Counted from the first letter of the stretch, positions 6,418 through 14,770 are shown. The stretch is DNA of 29,117 bases from an uncultured Alphaproteobacteria bacterium (GCA_904502095.1 CAJGDG010000014.1:1-29117), one strand, 5' to 3'. Numbers and translations are program-made. The notes: generated from the sequence alone by a model not told the origin.

Positions 6418-7307
6418 AAAACATCTCCTTTCTTGAATTGGTTTATTATTTCGTTTGGACCGTAGTGACAAAACAAGTCGTTCCAGTCACTCATCCCTGT
6501 TTTTAGATTTTGTGGCACGATTGCACGTATGTGATAATCCATAGCCACCTTTTTTGCGATTTCATATCCGGTGTTGCGCTGGCTTTCCCAGTCATTATCG
6601 GCTGCGATAATGATTTCTTTGTTCGGATATGTTGCTATTGTGTCGTGTACAACATAGCTAAGATTTCCGGCATCAAATGCCGTAAATGTCGGTATGCCGG
6701 TAGCCTCAAATATAGAGGCGCCAGTGGCAAAGCCCTCGCATACAAGTATTTTGTTTGCGCTGGATATGTCGCCGAACGGATACAGACATCCTTTTTTGCG
6801 GGCACCGGCCATGAAACGTTTTGTGCCGTCATTAAAAATTGTTTGAACACTCCATATTTTGCCATGTATGTCATACATGGGTATTAACAAAGCTTTTATT
6901 CTGTGGTCGTATGTCACGTCAGCAGGACAAGATATTTGTTTTTTTATTAAATACGGATGTTCCACAGGTGTATTGCCATGTCCGATACACAACTTTGTAG
7001 CAAGCTCACTTAGTTTTTGCTTGCGTTCTTGAACAAGTTGCCGTTCTTTTTTGTGTTGCTCTTGCAGTTTTTCCATAACGGCACGCCGCTCAGGCCACGA
7101 TAGGTTGGTTGATTTTCCGTCAAATACACAGTGGTAATCTTTGGGTATTGTCCAGTCACCAAACGCATAGCCGTTATCGTTCAATTCTATTGCCCAATAG
7201 CGATTGTTTTTACCCCAACGAATAAAACCGCTATTGGATGCTATTGTATTTGGATTTGGGATACCATGTTCAGACAAGGCATTGTATAACAAGCTGATAT
7301 CAGACAT
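6414..7307 (-). CDS. Toprim-domain primase-like protein
   Basis: A protein of 297 residues. The C-terminal half is a Toprim domain: LVCEGFATGAS with the catalytic Glu191, and IIIAADND with Asp237 and Asp239, followed by DWNDL near 275. The N-terminal 80 residues have an aromatic-rich region (WAIELNDNGYAFGDW) seen in phage and plasmid primase/helicase proteins. A charged coiled helix (about 78-105) follows. It resembles the DNA primase part of phage and satellite replication proteins, working with the ATPase encoded next. The start overlaps the upstream HTH gene by 8 bases, so the three genes are translationally coupled. Confidence 0.88.
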   Translation of the reverse strand: MSDISLLYNALSEHGIPNPNTIASNSGFIRWGKNNRYWAIELNDNGYAFGDWTIPKDYHCVFDGKSTNLSWPERRAVMEKLQEQHKKERQLVQERKQKLSELATKLCIGHGNTPVEHPYLIKKQISCPADVTYDHRIKALLIPMYDIHGKIWSVQTIFNDGTKRFMAGARKKGCLYPFGDISSANKILVCEGFATGASIFEATGIPTFTAFDAGNLSYVVHDTIATYPNKEIIIAADNDWESQRNTGYEIAKKVAMDYHIRAIVPQNLKTGMSDWNDLFCHYGPNEIINQFKKGDVL

Positions 7308-7545
7308 TGTTGCCCCCTTTGTCTAAACTGTTGGATTTTTCTGGGGATAATCGACTGGCAAGCCATTCATCCACCGCCTCACGTGTATATCGGACCATGC
7401 GTCCAAATTTATGGTACTTTGGGCCACCGCCACGGGTAATCAAGGTACGCAGACTACTAACAGTTGTGTGTAGCCCCATAACCTGACTGGCATAATCGGC
7501 AACCTCGTGCACCGTCCAGTATGTTTTGTTTGTATCAAAAGGCAT
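7300..7545 (-). CDS. AlpA/excisionase-like HTH protein
   Basis: A protein of 81 residues from 7545, where AAGGAG lies 7 nt upstream. A winged-helix MerR-like (HTH_17/AlpA) fold is indicated by WTVHEVADYAS, a recognition-helix region SSLRTLITRGGGPKYHKFGRMVRY, split here by the usual wing, and a terminal EAVDEWLASR helix. Such proteins act as excisionases or as activators of integrase and replication genes in satellites such as P4. It is first in the coupled HTH-primase-ATPase block, which suggests that it controls replication and excision. Confidence 0.85.
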   Translation of the reverse strand: MPFDTNKTYWTVHEVADYASQVMGLHTTVSSLRTLITRGGGPKYHKFGRMVRYTREAVDEWLASRLSPEKSNSLDKGGNNV

Positions 7546-7679
7546 AATTGCTCCTTTTTGTTTAGTAAATATTTCTTTTGAATTCACTCAAAGCATAGGA
7601 AGCAAATTTGCCGTTAGCATTAATTTAATCGCACATTTTTGGTGCACCTGAAATGTATTTTGTAAAATTAATAAGTTAG

Positions 7680-8228
7680 CTATATTTTAGCTATGTGCTC
7701 TAGTGCTTTTTCTAAGCTCTCGATAAAGAATATTTTATCTTTTTCTGTTGTTTTTTCAGAATTTAAGTATTCTATAACCTCTCGTATCGAATGAGAGTTT
7801 TTATTTTCTTTATCATGATATCGGGCCAGAAGAGATTCAACACTTATTCCCCTGTACTCAGGATAAGCATCTTTTATTTCTCTTATAGCTTTTTCATCTG
7901 CAATAAAATCATTTTGATATTTTTCTCTTAAATGACATTTTGCTTTATAGGCCCGTAAATACAATAAGATACCGTCTTCACCCTGCCATTTTTTGCGTGG
8001 AGCTAATTTAAACCCCGACAACCCGAGAATGTCGACCAATTCCTCTATAAACATCATTGGGTTGTCTGCATATGAACATCCAACCCAATTTTGCAAATCC
8101 TGAAATTTTTTTTGTTTCTCTGTTTCTATCCATGCCTGTTTGTCTTGTTCATTATTAGTAAAATCTGGCACTTTGATTTTTTGCTTCAAAGAATCAGGTG
8201 CTGTTTTTGTATGATTTTGTAATGCCAT
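7680..8228 (-). CDS. Unknown protein following the integrase
   Basis: A protein of 182 residues from the ATG at 8228 (AAAGG upstream; an ATG at 8249 is in frame but has a poorer context). It is charged and mostly helical, with no signal peptide, membrane segment or domain that I recognise. Its start lies inside the 3' end of the integrase gene in another frame, so it is transcribed and probably translated together with integrase. Genes in this position of small islands are often regulators or accessory replication proteins, but nothing in the sequence decides this. Its stop lies within a short TAGCT/AGCTA inverted repeat. Confidence 0.7.
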   Translation of the reverse strand: MALQNHTKTAPDSLKQKIKVPDFTNNEQDKQAWIETEKQKKFQDLQNWVGCSYADNPMMFIEELVDILGLSGFKLAPRKKWQGEDGILLYLRAYKAKCHLREKYQNDFIADEKAIREIKDAYPEYRGISVESLLARYHDKENKNSHSIREVIEYLNSEKTTEKDKIFFIESLEKALEHIAKI

Positions 8229-9492
8229 TGCGCTCGACCTTTGATACAAGGTTTGTCATTATCTCTAATGATATACTATCTGCGGCATCACGCAAGGACT
8301 TATCTACGGTATGTATATAATGCCCTGTAATACCAATATGTCCTTTGCTATGCCCCAACAGACCACCAATAATCAGGGGACTTATTCCCAGGTATTCACC
8401 AATACTGGCAAATGTATGTCGTAGCGAGTGTATCGCTAGCCCCGGTTTAGAAAATATTAACCTGTTGTTTTTATCACGAGTATTCATTATAACACCCAAC
8501 ATTTTATAAGCAGCAGTTAGATGTCCGTCTTTGGAATCACGTGTTGCTGGAAATACAAAAGGACTGTTCGGGTCACGATATTTATACAATTCCTGTAATA
8601 ATGTCAGCGCACCACGACCAAAAACTCGCTTTTGAGCACCTGTTTTAGTATCTGGAAAATCAAAGTACTGTTCATCAAAGTTTATATATTCCCATTTCAA
8701 ACTTTGGATTTCTGTCTTTCTGCACCCTGTTAAGAGCAATAATTTAATCACATTCACCCATACACCATAGACCGCAACAACATGTTCATTTGATAATAAT
8801 TTGCCAAAATCTGGCAATTCCTCGTAACTAAGAAATATCTCACGAACATTGTCTTTGGGCTTTTTTACGCACTGCGCTGGGTTTTTATCCAGCTTATCAT
8901 AGCGCATAGCAAAGTTAAACATGGCACTAAGCAGTTCTATTGCTTTTTTAGCTGCATAAGTACCACCACGAACAACGCTTACACCACGAGGTTTAAGACT
9001 TTTGGTTTTGGATTTAGTTTTCTGACCAACCTTTATATCGGTCAACAAGTCCTCTAATACACCGCAATTAACGGACTTAATCGGCATGTTGCCAATCAAA
9101 GGTTTTATATGATTTTTAATTGTGCTGGCATTATCCTGTATTGTTTTTGGCTTTTTATGCCCAATCCCTTTGTCCATATACCAATCGCACAATTCTGCAA
9201 CTGTCATGACTTTTTTGTCGTCTGCACGTTCTTGAGCTGGGTCTTTATTTAAACAAATACCAGCAAGCTTTTCTTTTGCTAGTTTTCTAGCCTCATCCGC
9301 TGTCAGCACTCCCAGCCTCCCCAGAGAATAATAGCACTGCTTGTTATGATGATTGCGATACTTAATAAAAAATGAAAAACAATCTTTTTGGATACGTATC
9401 CCAAAACCTTTGAGCTCGCTATCCCATACGCGTTCACTTTGACCTGTATACTTTAGGTTTTTGATTGTCGAAGTCGTTATCTTAATTTTCAT
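8194..9492 (-). CDS. int: Tyrosine recombinase (tRNA-targeting integrase)
   Basis: A protein of 432 residues; the start at 9492 follows AAAGGGA at good spacing. Domains in order are an N-terminal DUF4102-type arm-binding domain (1-90), a SAM-like core-binding domain (about 95-210) and the catalytic domain. Catalytic residues seen are Arg258 (TGCRKTE), Lys283 (TKTG), His355-Arg358-His359 (HSLRH), Gly-His 380-381 and the nucleophile Tyr392 (GHYIH). It is of the P4/CP4-like group that uses tRNA genes. It sits about 170 bases from attR, and its upstream region carries the right arm sites. All catalytic residues are present, so the element may be mobile. Confidence 0.96.
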   Translation of the reverse strand: MKIKITTSTIKNLKYTGQSERVWDSELKGFGIRIQKDCFSFFIKYRNHHNKQCYYSLGRLGVLTADEARKLAKEKLAGICLNKDPAQERADDKKVMTVAELCDWYMDKGIGHKKPKTIQDNASTIKNHIKPLIGNMPIKSVNCGVLEDLLTDIKVGQKTKSKTKSLKPRGVSVVRGGTYAAKKAIELLSAMFNFAMRYDKLDKNPAQCVKKPKDNVREIFLSYEELPDFGKLLSNEHVVAVYGVWVNVIKLLLLTGCRKTEIQSLKWEYINFDEQYFDFPDTKTGAQKRVFGRGALTLLQELYKYRDPNSPFVFPATRDSKDGHLTAAYKMLGVIMNTRDKNNRLIFSKPGLAIHSLRHTFASIGEYLGISPLIIGGLLGHSKGHIGITGHYIHTVDKSLRDAADSISLEIMTNLVSKVERNGITKSYKNST

Positions 9493-9506
9493 GTTATATC
9501 CCTTTG

Positions 9507-9531
9507 AAAAAGTCACCAATTAGTCACCACG
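9507..9531 (+). promoter_or_regulatory. Right arm-type recombinase sites (AGTCACC pair)
   Basis: The 25-bp block matches 144-168 at 24 positions, with AGTCACC at 9511 and 9522. It lies immediately upstream of the integrase ribosome binding site, so an integrase bound here could also repress its own gene. Confidence 0.6.
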
Positions 9532-9659
9532 TGAAATAAAATTCACGCAAACCATTTCAAAACACGACATAATTAAAAAACGCTGTAAGTCAAGGTGGCT
9601 GTGGAATAGAACAAAATAGTTCAACGACTTTCAAAATTAATCAAACTCGCTATCCTAGT

Positions 9660-9733
9660 CCTGTCACGCAGAAGGTCGCGGGTTCGAGCCCCGTCAATCC
9701 CGCCAGTATTTACCGCAGTTTCCTGCGGTTTTT
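9660..9733 (+). repeat. attR (tRNA-Asp 3' half and terminator)
   Basis: Copy of 33-106. It lacks the 5' part of the tRNA, so it is only the duplicated att sequence and not a second tRNA gene. The terminator stem CCGCAG/CTGCGG is kept. The chromosome flanking the original target resumes to the right. Confidence 0.95.
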
Positions 9734-9876
9734 TTATATCAGGCAGCTATCTGTCTTCGCTGCACTACGCCGGGGCAAGCGGTTAGTGTTAGTAGTTAGT
9801 GGTTAGTAAATGAATTATTTTTAGTATTTATGTAGTTGTAATTTGGGATAGATTCTTTAATAAAAAATCCTGCTAC

Positions 9877-9900
9877 AAAAAACCCGCCGATTGGCGGGTT
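9877..9900 (-). terminator. Terminator of the Cys-rich exported protein gene
   Basis: On the minus strand AACCCGCC pairs perfectly with GGCGGGTT around AATC, followed by TTTTG. It begins just after the stop codon. Confidence 0.88.
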
Positions 9901-9903
9901 ATA

Positions 9904-12135
9904 TCAGTTAGAGCTAACACAGGTGCCATCATCAGACACTTCCACACCTTCGCCGCAGTCACAAGTTAATTTACCATTTGAATCCTTGTCAACTGTGCCA
10001 TTAGAATTCATACAGTTTTGTGTATAACGATAATCCGATACCGCGACGTCCGTTTCACCAGTAATGCTTAACACCCAATCTTCCATCTTTTCATCCGAAA
10101 AACCACCATCTTCACCTGGTTCCACGCCATTTACAGACATACAGGTTGTAATCTGTTGTTTGCATGCAAGCAGTGCAGTTTTGCTGTGTGTTTCGTCATA
10201 ATCGTTTTGGTTCAAGCATGTTGATACTTCCTGGGTAATACAATCTTCGGCATATTCTTCGACCAATGTATCTTGGGCCGCTTTTACCTGAACCAATGTG
10301 CGTTCCAGATAGTTGCGAATAACCTGATTATCTGGGTTATACTTCTTATCTTTGTTGTTTCCTTTAGGATTAGAATATGTATAATCCTGGCACTGATTCA
10401 ATACACCAGAACACAAACCAATCGCTTTGCCGGAGTCATCGATATAGCCGATTTTAGACCGCAGATAATTTGCCATATATTCCAAATCTTTTTTTAGAGG
10501 TTCGTCCTCGTCCGTCATATATGCATCAATATACGCGCCCAATGTACCATCTGAACCCCATGTGTATGTATCATTGTTGGAATCCTCTTGCTTATAATTC
10601 CAAGTGGCATACAATGTGTTTTCTGGCGCGTCTGACACAGTCGACTGACCCGGTGTTGAACCCAATACGATTTTACCACCCGCGATATAACGACCGGTTG
10701 GATCCAAACAATTTTCATAATCGTCGCCACAAACAAAGTCTTCACGCATACATACATCCAGCTGTTCGACACATTCGCGCAAAGTATATGCGTTTTTCTG
10801 TTGTGCAACCATTAAACGCGCATTTTGCAATACAACCTTGGCATTGCGGACAGTGCTGCTCATTGTTTCGTTTGCCTCGGTCAGGCTGCGTTCATAAACG
10901 ATACACTGTTTATCGATTTCCAAGTCATACGAATTTGTTATGATTGATGTATCAACCCCCTGGGATGCACATGTATCCAAAACAGCTGTTTTACAACGCG
11001 CCGCCGCTGTTTTATACAACTGTTCACCACGTTGATTGCTGATACTGTCGTTCTTGTTCGTTGTCCCAAACAGGTTTAAAGAACTGATATCAAAACCACT
11101 TGTCAAATCACCAAAATCCAACAGACCGTTCAAATCAATATTTATACCCGTGCTTGTTGTACTGGCGCTGCCCGGTTCGATTTCAATAATTATCTTTTTA
11201 ATTTTTGCCAACTGATTAGTAATATCTGAATCATCATTGTTTTTAGAATCAGATAAAGCGATTTCAGCCTCGGTCTCGGAGAACAGGGTTTCAATTTGAT
11301 CCGCGCTTAGACCAATATAGCGAATTTGCTGGGCGACTTCTTCTAATGCGACGGTCGCTTGTTTCAAAGCCTCTTCTGTTTTGGCATAATTTTTTAAATT
11401 TTTTGAACAACTGCAACGCCCCTGATTATCATCCAAAACATTACAGAAATTATCCATACATGATGTATATTGCGCCTTGCAATATGCGGTGTTTTGCGCC
11501 AATTCATCAATATCCGTCAATTCTGACAACGCATTATCGGTCGCAGCAGACACGCCGGTCAACCCAATTGCACTGGAACTGCGCATACGCGACTGAATAT
11601 TGGCCGAAGTACGCATACCAACACGCCCCGTATATAATGGTGTATTAACAGTATCCGTCTGGGTCAACGAACCAGCACGGGCCGCAACAGTTTGATTTGT
11701 ATCCACCGCACGACGCGATGTGACGCCCGTTGCCGCCGTTGTGGCATTACGCGATGGGCGCGCAGCAACACGCGAAGTTGTTCCGCGTGATGACACAGCA
11801 TTACGGACCGCGGTATTTGTACCTGTGCGTGCCTGGGTTGCATTACGGGAAGAAGCAGTCGAACGCGCCGAAACACTGCGCGAATTTACAGATTTTGTTG
11901 TGCTGGGCACTGCGCGTGACGCGGCACGCGAAGACGCGGTTCCACGTGGACTGGCCTTGGACGGTTGTGCAACAGGTGTGATAACCTTAACCTCTTCTGC
12001 GGCGGTTTCCGCAGCATCAGGTTCAACCATTTCCGTTTCGGAATATTCGACAATTTCGTCGTACGAAATTGGCGCAACCTCAGCAAATGCGGGCAATACC
12101 AACAATCCACTTAATACAGCAATCAGTCTTTTCAT
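9904..12135 (-). CDS. Large exported Cys-rich protein with Ser/Arg/Thr/Ala-rich linker
   Basis: A protein of 743 residues from 12135 (AAGGGA upstream; cleavage after PAFA). Residues about 55-180 are a low-complexity tract of short S-R-A, S-R-N-A and T-S-R units. The remainder holds many paired cysteines (CKAQYTSCMDNFC, CSCSKNL, CKQQITTCM), typical of a disulfide-bonded periplasmic or surface protein. Residues about 240-300 and 430-460 are helical. The C-terminus (TCDCGEGVEVSDDGTC) resembles an EGF-like knot. I know of no function; similar long Cys-rich exported proteins seem common in uncultured alphaproteobacteria. It is divergent from the phospholipase D gene, from which it is separated by paired promoters. 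Confidence 0.82.
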   Translation of the reverse strand: MKRLIAVLSGLLVLPAFAEVAPISYDEIVEYSETEMVEPDAAETAAEEVKVITPVAQPSKASPRGTASSRAASRAVPSTTKSVNSRSVSARSTASSRNATQARTGTNTAVRNAVSSRGTTSRVAARPSRNATTAATGVTSRRAVDTNQTVAARAGSLTQTDTVNTPLYTGRVGMRTSANIQSRMRSSSAIGLTGVSAATDNALSELTDIDELAQNTAYCKAQYTSCMDNFCNVLDDNQGRCSCSKNLKNYAKTEEALKQATVALEEVAQQIRYIGLSADQIETLFSETEAEIALSDSKNNDDSDITNQLAKIKKIIIEIEPGSASTTSTGINIDLNGLLDFGDLTSGFDISSLNLFGTTNKNDSISNQRGEQLYKTAAARCKTAVLDTCASQGVDTSIITNSYDLEIDKQCIVYERSLTEANETMSSTVRNAKVVLQNARLMVAQQKNAYTLRECVEQLDVCMREDFVCGDDYENCLDPTGRYIAGGKIVLGSTPGQSTVSDAPENTLYATWNYKQEDSNNDTYTWGSDGTLGAYIDAYMTDEDEPLKKDLEYMANYLRSKIGYIDDSGKAIGLCSGVLNQCQDYTYSNPKGNNKDKKYNPDNQVIRNYLERTLVQVKAAQDTLVEEYAEDCITQEVSTCLNQNDYDETHSKTALLACKQQITTCMSVNGVEPGEDGGFSDEKMEDWVLSITGETDVAVSDYRYTQNCMNSNGTVDKDSNGKLTCDCGEGVEVSDDGTCVSSN

Positions 12136-12163
12136 AGCAAATTCTTCCCTTCTCTTAGGTTTT

Positions 12164-12192
12164 ATTTTATCATAACCGTCACTTTTCTGCAA
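12164..12192 (-). promoter_or_regulatory. Promoter of the Cys-rich protein gene
   Basis: TTGCAG and TAAAAT are separated by 17 bases on the minus strand. The leader is about 25-30 bases. Confidence 0.55.
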
Positions 12193-12263
12193 ACGAAAAA
12201 TATACCCGCAATCAGTATTTACGAAACCTTTCCTAATTCATTAAAAAATATAATGATTTTTTG

Positions 12264-12292
12264 TTGCAGACCCAACATCTTTTTTTTATAAT
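12264..12292 (+). promoter_or_regulatory. Promoter of the phospholipase D gene
   Basis: TTGCAG (12264-12269) and TATAAT (12287-12292) are separated by 17 bases. The same -35 sequence is used by the divergent gene. Confidence 0.7.
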
Positions 12293-12322
12293 CGTGTTCA
12301 AAAAGCGATAAGGAAAGAAAAA

Positions 12323-13912
12323 TTGTCCGTATTTAAGAAAGTTGCTGCATGGATTTTTGCATTGCCTTTGATGGGCTGTACAACAGTGCCAACAACCGTG
12401 CACGATATACGATTAAAAGAATACCAGCCAAAAATTACTAATCTGGACTTTAACTACGACCCATACACAACACCCATTGCACAATGCTATGCTGATGAAT
12501 TGACCGCTGGACGCCGTATGTCGGGCGCAACACTTATCGAAGACGGATTGTCCGCATTTGTTATTCGTTCTGCGTTCGCACGCATGGCAACAAAAACTAT
12601 TGATTTGCAGACCTATATTTACAGCAACGATTTTTCATCCAAAGTTTTAATCGGCGAATTGAAAAACGCCGCTGACCGCGGGGTCAAGGTTCGTATATTA
12701 CTGGACGATTACGGAACAAAATCAGACATCGTTGATGTTATGCTGTTGAACCAACACCCGAACATCGAAGTAAAGGTTTTTAACACCGTTCAAAACCGTT
12801 CTAAACTGCTGTATTACCCACAATTTTTGACCGATTTTAATCGCCTGAATTCGCGCATGCACAATAAATTATTTATCGTCGACAACATCGCGTATATCAC
12901 AGGCGGCCGCAATGTTGGCAGCAACTATTTCTATCCTGAAACTGCGTCGAATTTTTCCGACACTGATGTTTTGTTTATCGGCGACATGACACGCGACGCG
13001 ACAAAAAGCTTTAATGAATACTGGGACTATCACTTAGCAATCCCTGCATCTGTATTCCCAAAAGCAAAATCCAGAAAGGCGTTAAAAAAATTAGAAAAAT
13101 CTTTTGCAGAAATCGAAAAGAACAGTGCCGAAAACATAAAACTGTATAACAACATTATCGATATGGCACAGCAAGAATTTAAAAACAAAAAAATGGATTT
13201 CAGCTGGGGGCGCGGAAAATTCTTGGCCGACCCACCTGAAAAAGTCGATATGTCCATGGAAGAAAAAGAACAATACCGCGGCAACATTGTACGCGCATTG
13301 CAACATCTGTGGAAGAGAACAGAAAATTCCGTTTATATGTCGGCCGCTTATTTCGTGCCAGGACAAGGCGGACTGGAACACATTTTGCGCGAAGAAGATT
13401 CTGGCGTACATATGACAATCGTCACTAATTCATTGGCATCCACCAACGCACCGACCGTATACGCAAAATGGGAGAAATATAGAAAGCAACTTATAGAATC
13501 TGGTGCAGAAGTTTATGAGTTTATGGTATCTGCTGAAAACCTGCGCGGCAAAGAACACGACCGCGAGAGAAAACAATCCAGTTTTTCTGTACTGCACAGC
13601 AAAACAATGGTGTTTGATGACGCTATTTCCTGGATTGGCAGTTTTAATCTGGACCCACGCAGCGCGTATTACAACACAGAAAATGTCGCAGTCTTTGAAA
13701 GCGAAGATTTCGCAAACAAACTGCGAGAAATGATTATACGCGACACAAAAACTTCATGGCGTGTGACACTGGATGAAAATAACAACCCAATCTGGACAGG
13801 CAGCCGCCCAGGCGACACACAACCACAGGTTCACAAACACGCACCTGATACATCTGTGTTCCGCAGAATATGGAAATCGATTTGCAATCTGGTACCAGAA
13901 AAATTCGTATAA
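12323..13912 (+). CDS. Phospholipase D-family lipoprotein (cardiolipin synthase C-like)
   Basis: A protein of 529 residues starting at TTG, with AAGGA 8 bases upstream; no ATG fits the signal sequence. The signal peptide ends in the lipobox PLMGC (Cys19), so the enzyme is probably anchored in the membrane. Two HxKxxxxD motifs are present: HNKLFIVD (His180, Lys182, Asp187) followed by GGRN, and HSKTMVFD near residue 425 followed by GSFN. Both fit the two-motif phospholipase D fold, and the length is close to YmdC/ClsC. The likely reaction is phosphatidyl transfer to make cardiolipin or related lipids; a toxin-like phospholipase is less likely. It is monocistronic, with a terminator directly behind it. 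Confidence 0.92.
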   Translation: MSVFKKVAAWIFALPLMGCTTVPTTVHDIRLKEYQPKITNLDFNYDPYTTPIAQCYADELTAGRRMSGATLIEDGLSAFVIRSAFARMATKTIDLQTYIYSNDFSSKVLIGELKNAADRGVKVRILLDDYGTKSDIVDVMLLNQHPNIEVKVFNTVQNRSKLLYYPQFLTDFNRLNSRMHNKLFIVDNIAYITGGRNVGSNYFYPETASNFSDTDVLFIGDMTRDATKSFNEYWDYHLAIPASVFPKAKSRKALKKLEKSFAEIEKNSAENIKLYNNIIDMAQQEFKNKKMDFSWGRGKFLADPPEKVDMSMEEKEQYRGNIVRALQHLWKRTENSVYMSAAYFVPGQGGLEHILREEDSGVHMTIVTNSLASTNAPTVYAKWEKYRKQLIESGAEVYEFMVSAENLRGKEHDRERKQSSFSVLHSKTMVFDDAISWIGSFNLDPRSAYYNTENVAVFESEDFANKLREMIIRDTKTSWRVTLDENNNPIWTGSRPGDTQPQVHKHAPDTSVFRRIWKSICNLVPEKFV

Positions 13913-13913
13913 A

Positions 13914-13938
13914 AAACCGCCAAATCGGCGGACTTTTT
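13914..13938. terminator. Bidirectional terminator
   Basis: CCGCC and GGCGG enclose AAATC, with A-rich DNA before and TTTTTTT after. It serves the phospholipase gene on the plus strand and probably the convergent small membrane protein. Confidence 0.8.
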
Positions 13939-14268
13939 TTAATGATGCGATACAAAATGTAATATTAAACTGACAACAAAAACAACTGTGATAATGCTTA
14001 AAAAAAACTTGGCTGTTTTATGATTTTTTGCCCCACTGCAACTTTCACATTCACAACCGCAATCGCGCAAAACTAAACACCACGACAGCACCAACATCGC
14101 ACCGGAAAATATAAACAACCACGGTTCCATCCAATGTGGCAACAAATGAAAATGCGCAGCATCAGGCGCAAACAATCCAACAATCGCCAACAACATTGGC
14201 AGACCACAACAAAAAATATGTGGCAATATTGTTGCAATAATTCCAATCTTAACTGCTTTGTTTTTCAT
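13939..14268 (-). CDS. Small membrane protein with MerC/MerT-like cysteines
   Basis: A protein of 109 residues with AGGGT before the ATG. Three hydrophobic segments are seen (about 5-33, 48-68 and 86-107). A Cys-Cys pair lies in the first (IFCCGLPML), and a cluster CGCECESC sits in the loop after the second, with several histidines at the ends. This arrangement recalls MerC/MerT-type mercuric ion transporters and related small metal-binding membrane proteins. No mer genes are nearby, so transport of mercury is not implied; another soft metal or a redox role is possible. The family call is tentative. Confidence 0.65.
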   Translation of the reverse strand: MKNKAVKIGIIATILPHIFCCGLPMLLAIVGLFAPDAAHFHLLPHWMEPWLFIFSGAMLVLSWCLVLRDCGCECESCSGAKNHKTAKFFLSIITVVFVVSLILHFVSHH

Positions 14269-14285
14269 AATAAACCCTGTGATTT

Positions 14286-14361
14286 TGGCATCCCCAGCAG
14301 GACTTGAACCTGCATCTAATTCTTAGGAGGAACTTGTTCTATCCTGTTGAACTATGGGGAC
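14286..14361 (-). tRNA. tRNA-Arg (anticodon CCT)
   Basis: The cloverleaf on the minus strand has acceptor GTCCCCA/TGGGGAT, anticodon loop CTCCTAA, T arm GCAGG-TTCAAGT-CCTGC and an encoded CCA. The G1-U72 end pair is unusual but acceptable. Confidence 0.92.
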
Positions 14362-14394
14362 AACTGTGCGTATTTTATTCTGAACAAAATAATA

Positions 14395-14423
14395 TTGCAA
14401 CTTTTAAATACGGCTTGTATAAT
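14395..14423 (+). promoter_or_regulatory. Promoter of ihfA
   Basis: TTGCAA (14395-14400) and TATAAT (14418-14423) are separated by exactly 17 bases, with the start codon 33 bases further on. Confidence 0.75.
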
Positions 14424-14455
14424 ACCACTGATTTAAAACTAAGGGACAAAAAGAA

Positions 14456-14743
14456 ATGGCAACAATAACTAGAAATGATTTTGCAAACAGACTGCGCGAA
14501 CGTTTTGGTTTAACAACTGCTGACGCATACAAATTGGTTGATGTTGTATTTGATGAAATTTGCGAATCGTTAATCAATGGCGAAGAAGTTAAATTCGCAG
14601 GATTGGGCACTTTTAAAATTCTGGAAAAAAATGCACGCATGGGTCGCAATCCAAAGACAGGCGCATCAGCAGTTATTTCTGCACGACGCGTGGCATCTTT
14701 CCGCCCCAGTTCCGAATTTCGCGAACGTGTTGCAGGCAAATAA
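14456..14743 (+). CDS. ihfA: Integration host factor alpha-type DNA-bending protein
   Basis: A protein of 95 residues, full length for the HU/IHF family, with AGGGA before the ATG. The N-terminal helices are followed by the DNA-binding beta arm with GRNPKTG at its turn, then ISARRVASFRPS. The ARRV..FRP ending and GEEVKFAGLGTF resemble IHF alpha more than HU. IHF bends DNA as an alpha/beta dimer in replication, transcription and site-specific recombination, and could assist the tyrosine integrase nearby. It is transcribed alone between two tRNA genes, with a terminator after it. The family is certain; the alpha subunit call is probable. Confidence 0.88.
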   Translation: MATITRNDFANRLRERFGLTTADAYKLVDVVFDEICESLINGEEVKFAGLGTFKILEKNARMGRNPKTGASAVISARRVASFRPSSEFRERVAGK

Positions 14744-14748
14744 AAAAA

Positions 14749-14770
14749 TCGCCCGAACGGGCGTTTTTTT
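14749..14770 (+). terminator. ihfA terminator
   Basis: CGCCC and GGGCG enclose GAAC, followed by TTTTTTTT. Confidence 0.9.

Larger units (their letters stand above)
33..9733. mobile_element. tRNA-Asp integrative element (satellite-like genomic island)
   Basis: An element of about 9.6 kb bounded by direct repeats of the tRNA-Asp 3' end plus terminator (33-106 and 9660-9733). It holds a tyrosine integrase close to attR and a replication-type module (AlpA-like HTH, Toprim primase-like protein, RecA-like ATPase). Its cargo is a toxin-antitoxin-like pair, an exported-protein operon and an unknown gene. Every confident gene lies on the minus strand. No capsid, tail, terminase, relaxase or type IV secretion gene is visible, so the element fits a phage satellite or mobilisable island better than a prophage or ICE. 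Element status is well supported; the satellite label is inference. Confidence 0.93.
9532..9903. other. Right end of the element and flanking chromosome, non-coding
   Basis: Contains AT-rich element DNA (9532-9659), attR, four GTTAGT hexamers in 26 bases (9782-9807), and the terminator of the next gene. I see no coding frame with a ribosome binding site. Confidence 0.6.

Noticed and set aside
9661..9705. Second tRNA-Asp gene
   Set aside because: Only the 3' half is present (anticodon loop onward); it is the attR duplication.
11720..12175. 151-codon plus-strand frame opposite the Ser/Arg/Thr/Ala tract
   Set aside because: It mirrors the repetitive coding sequence on the minus strand; no ribosome binding site.
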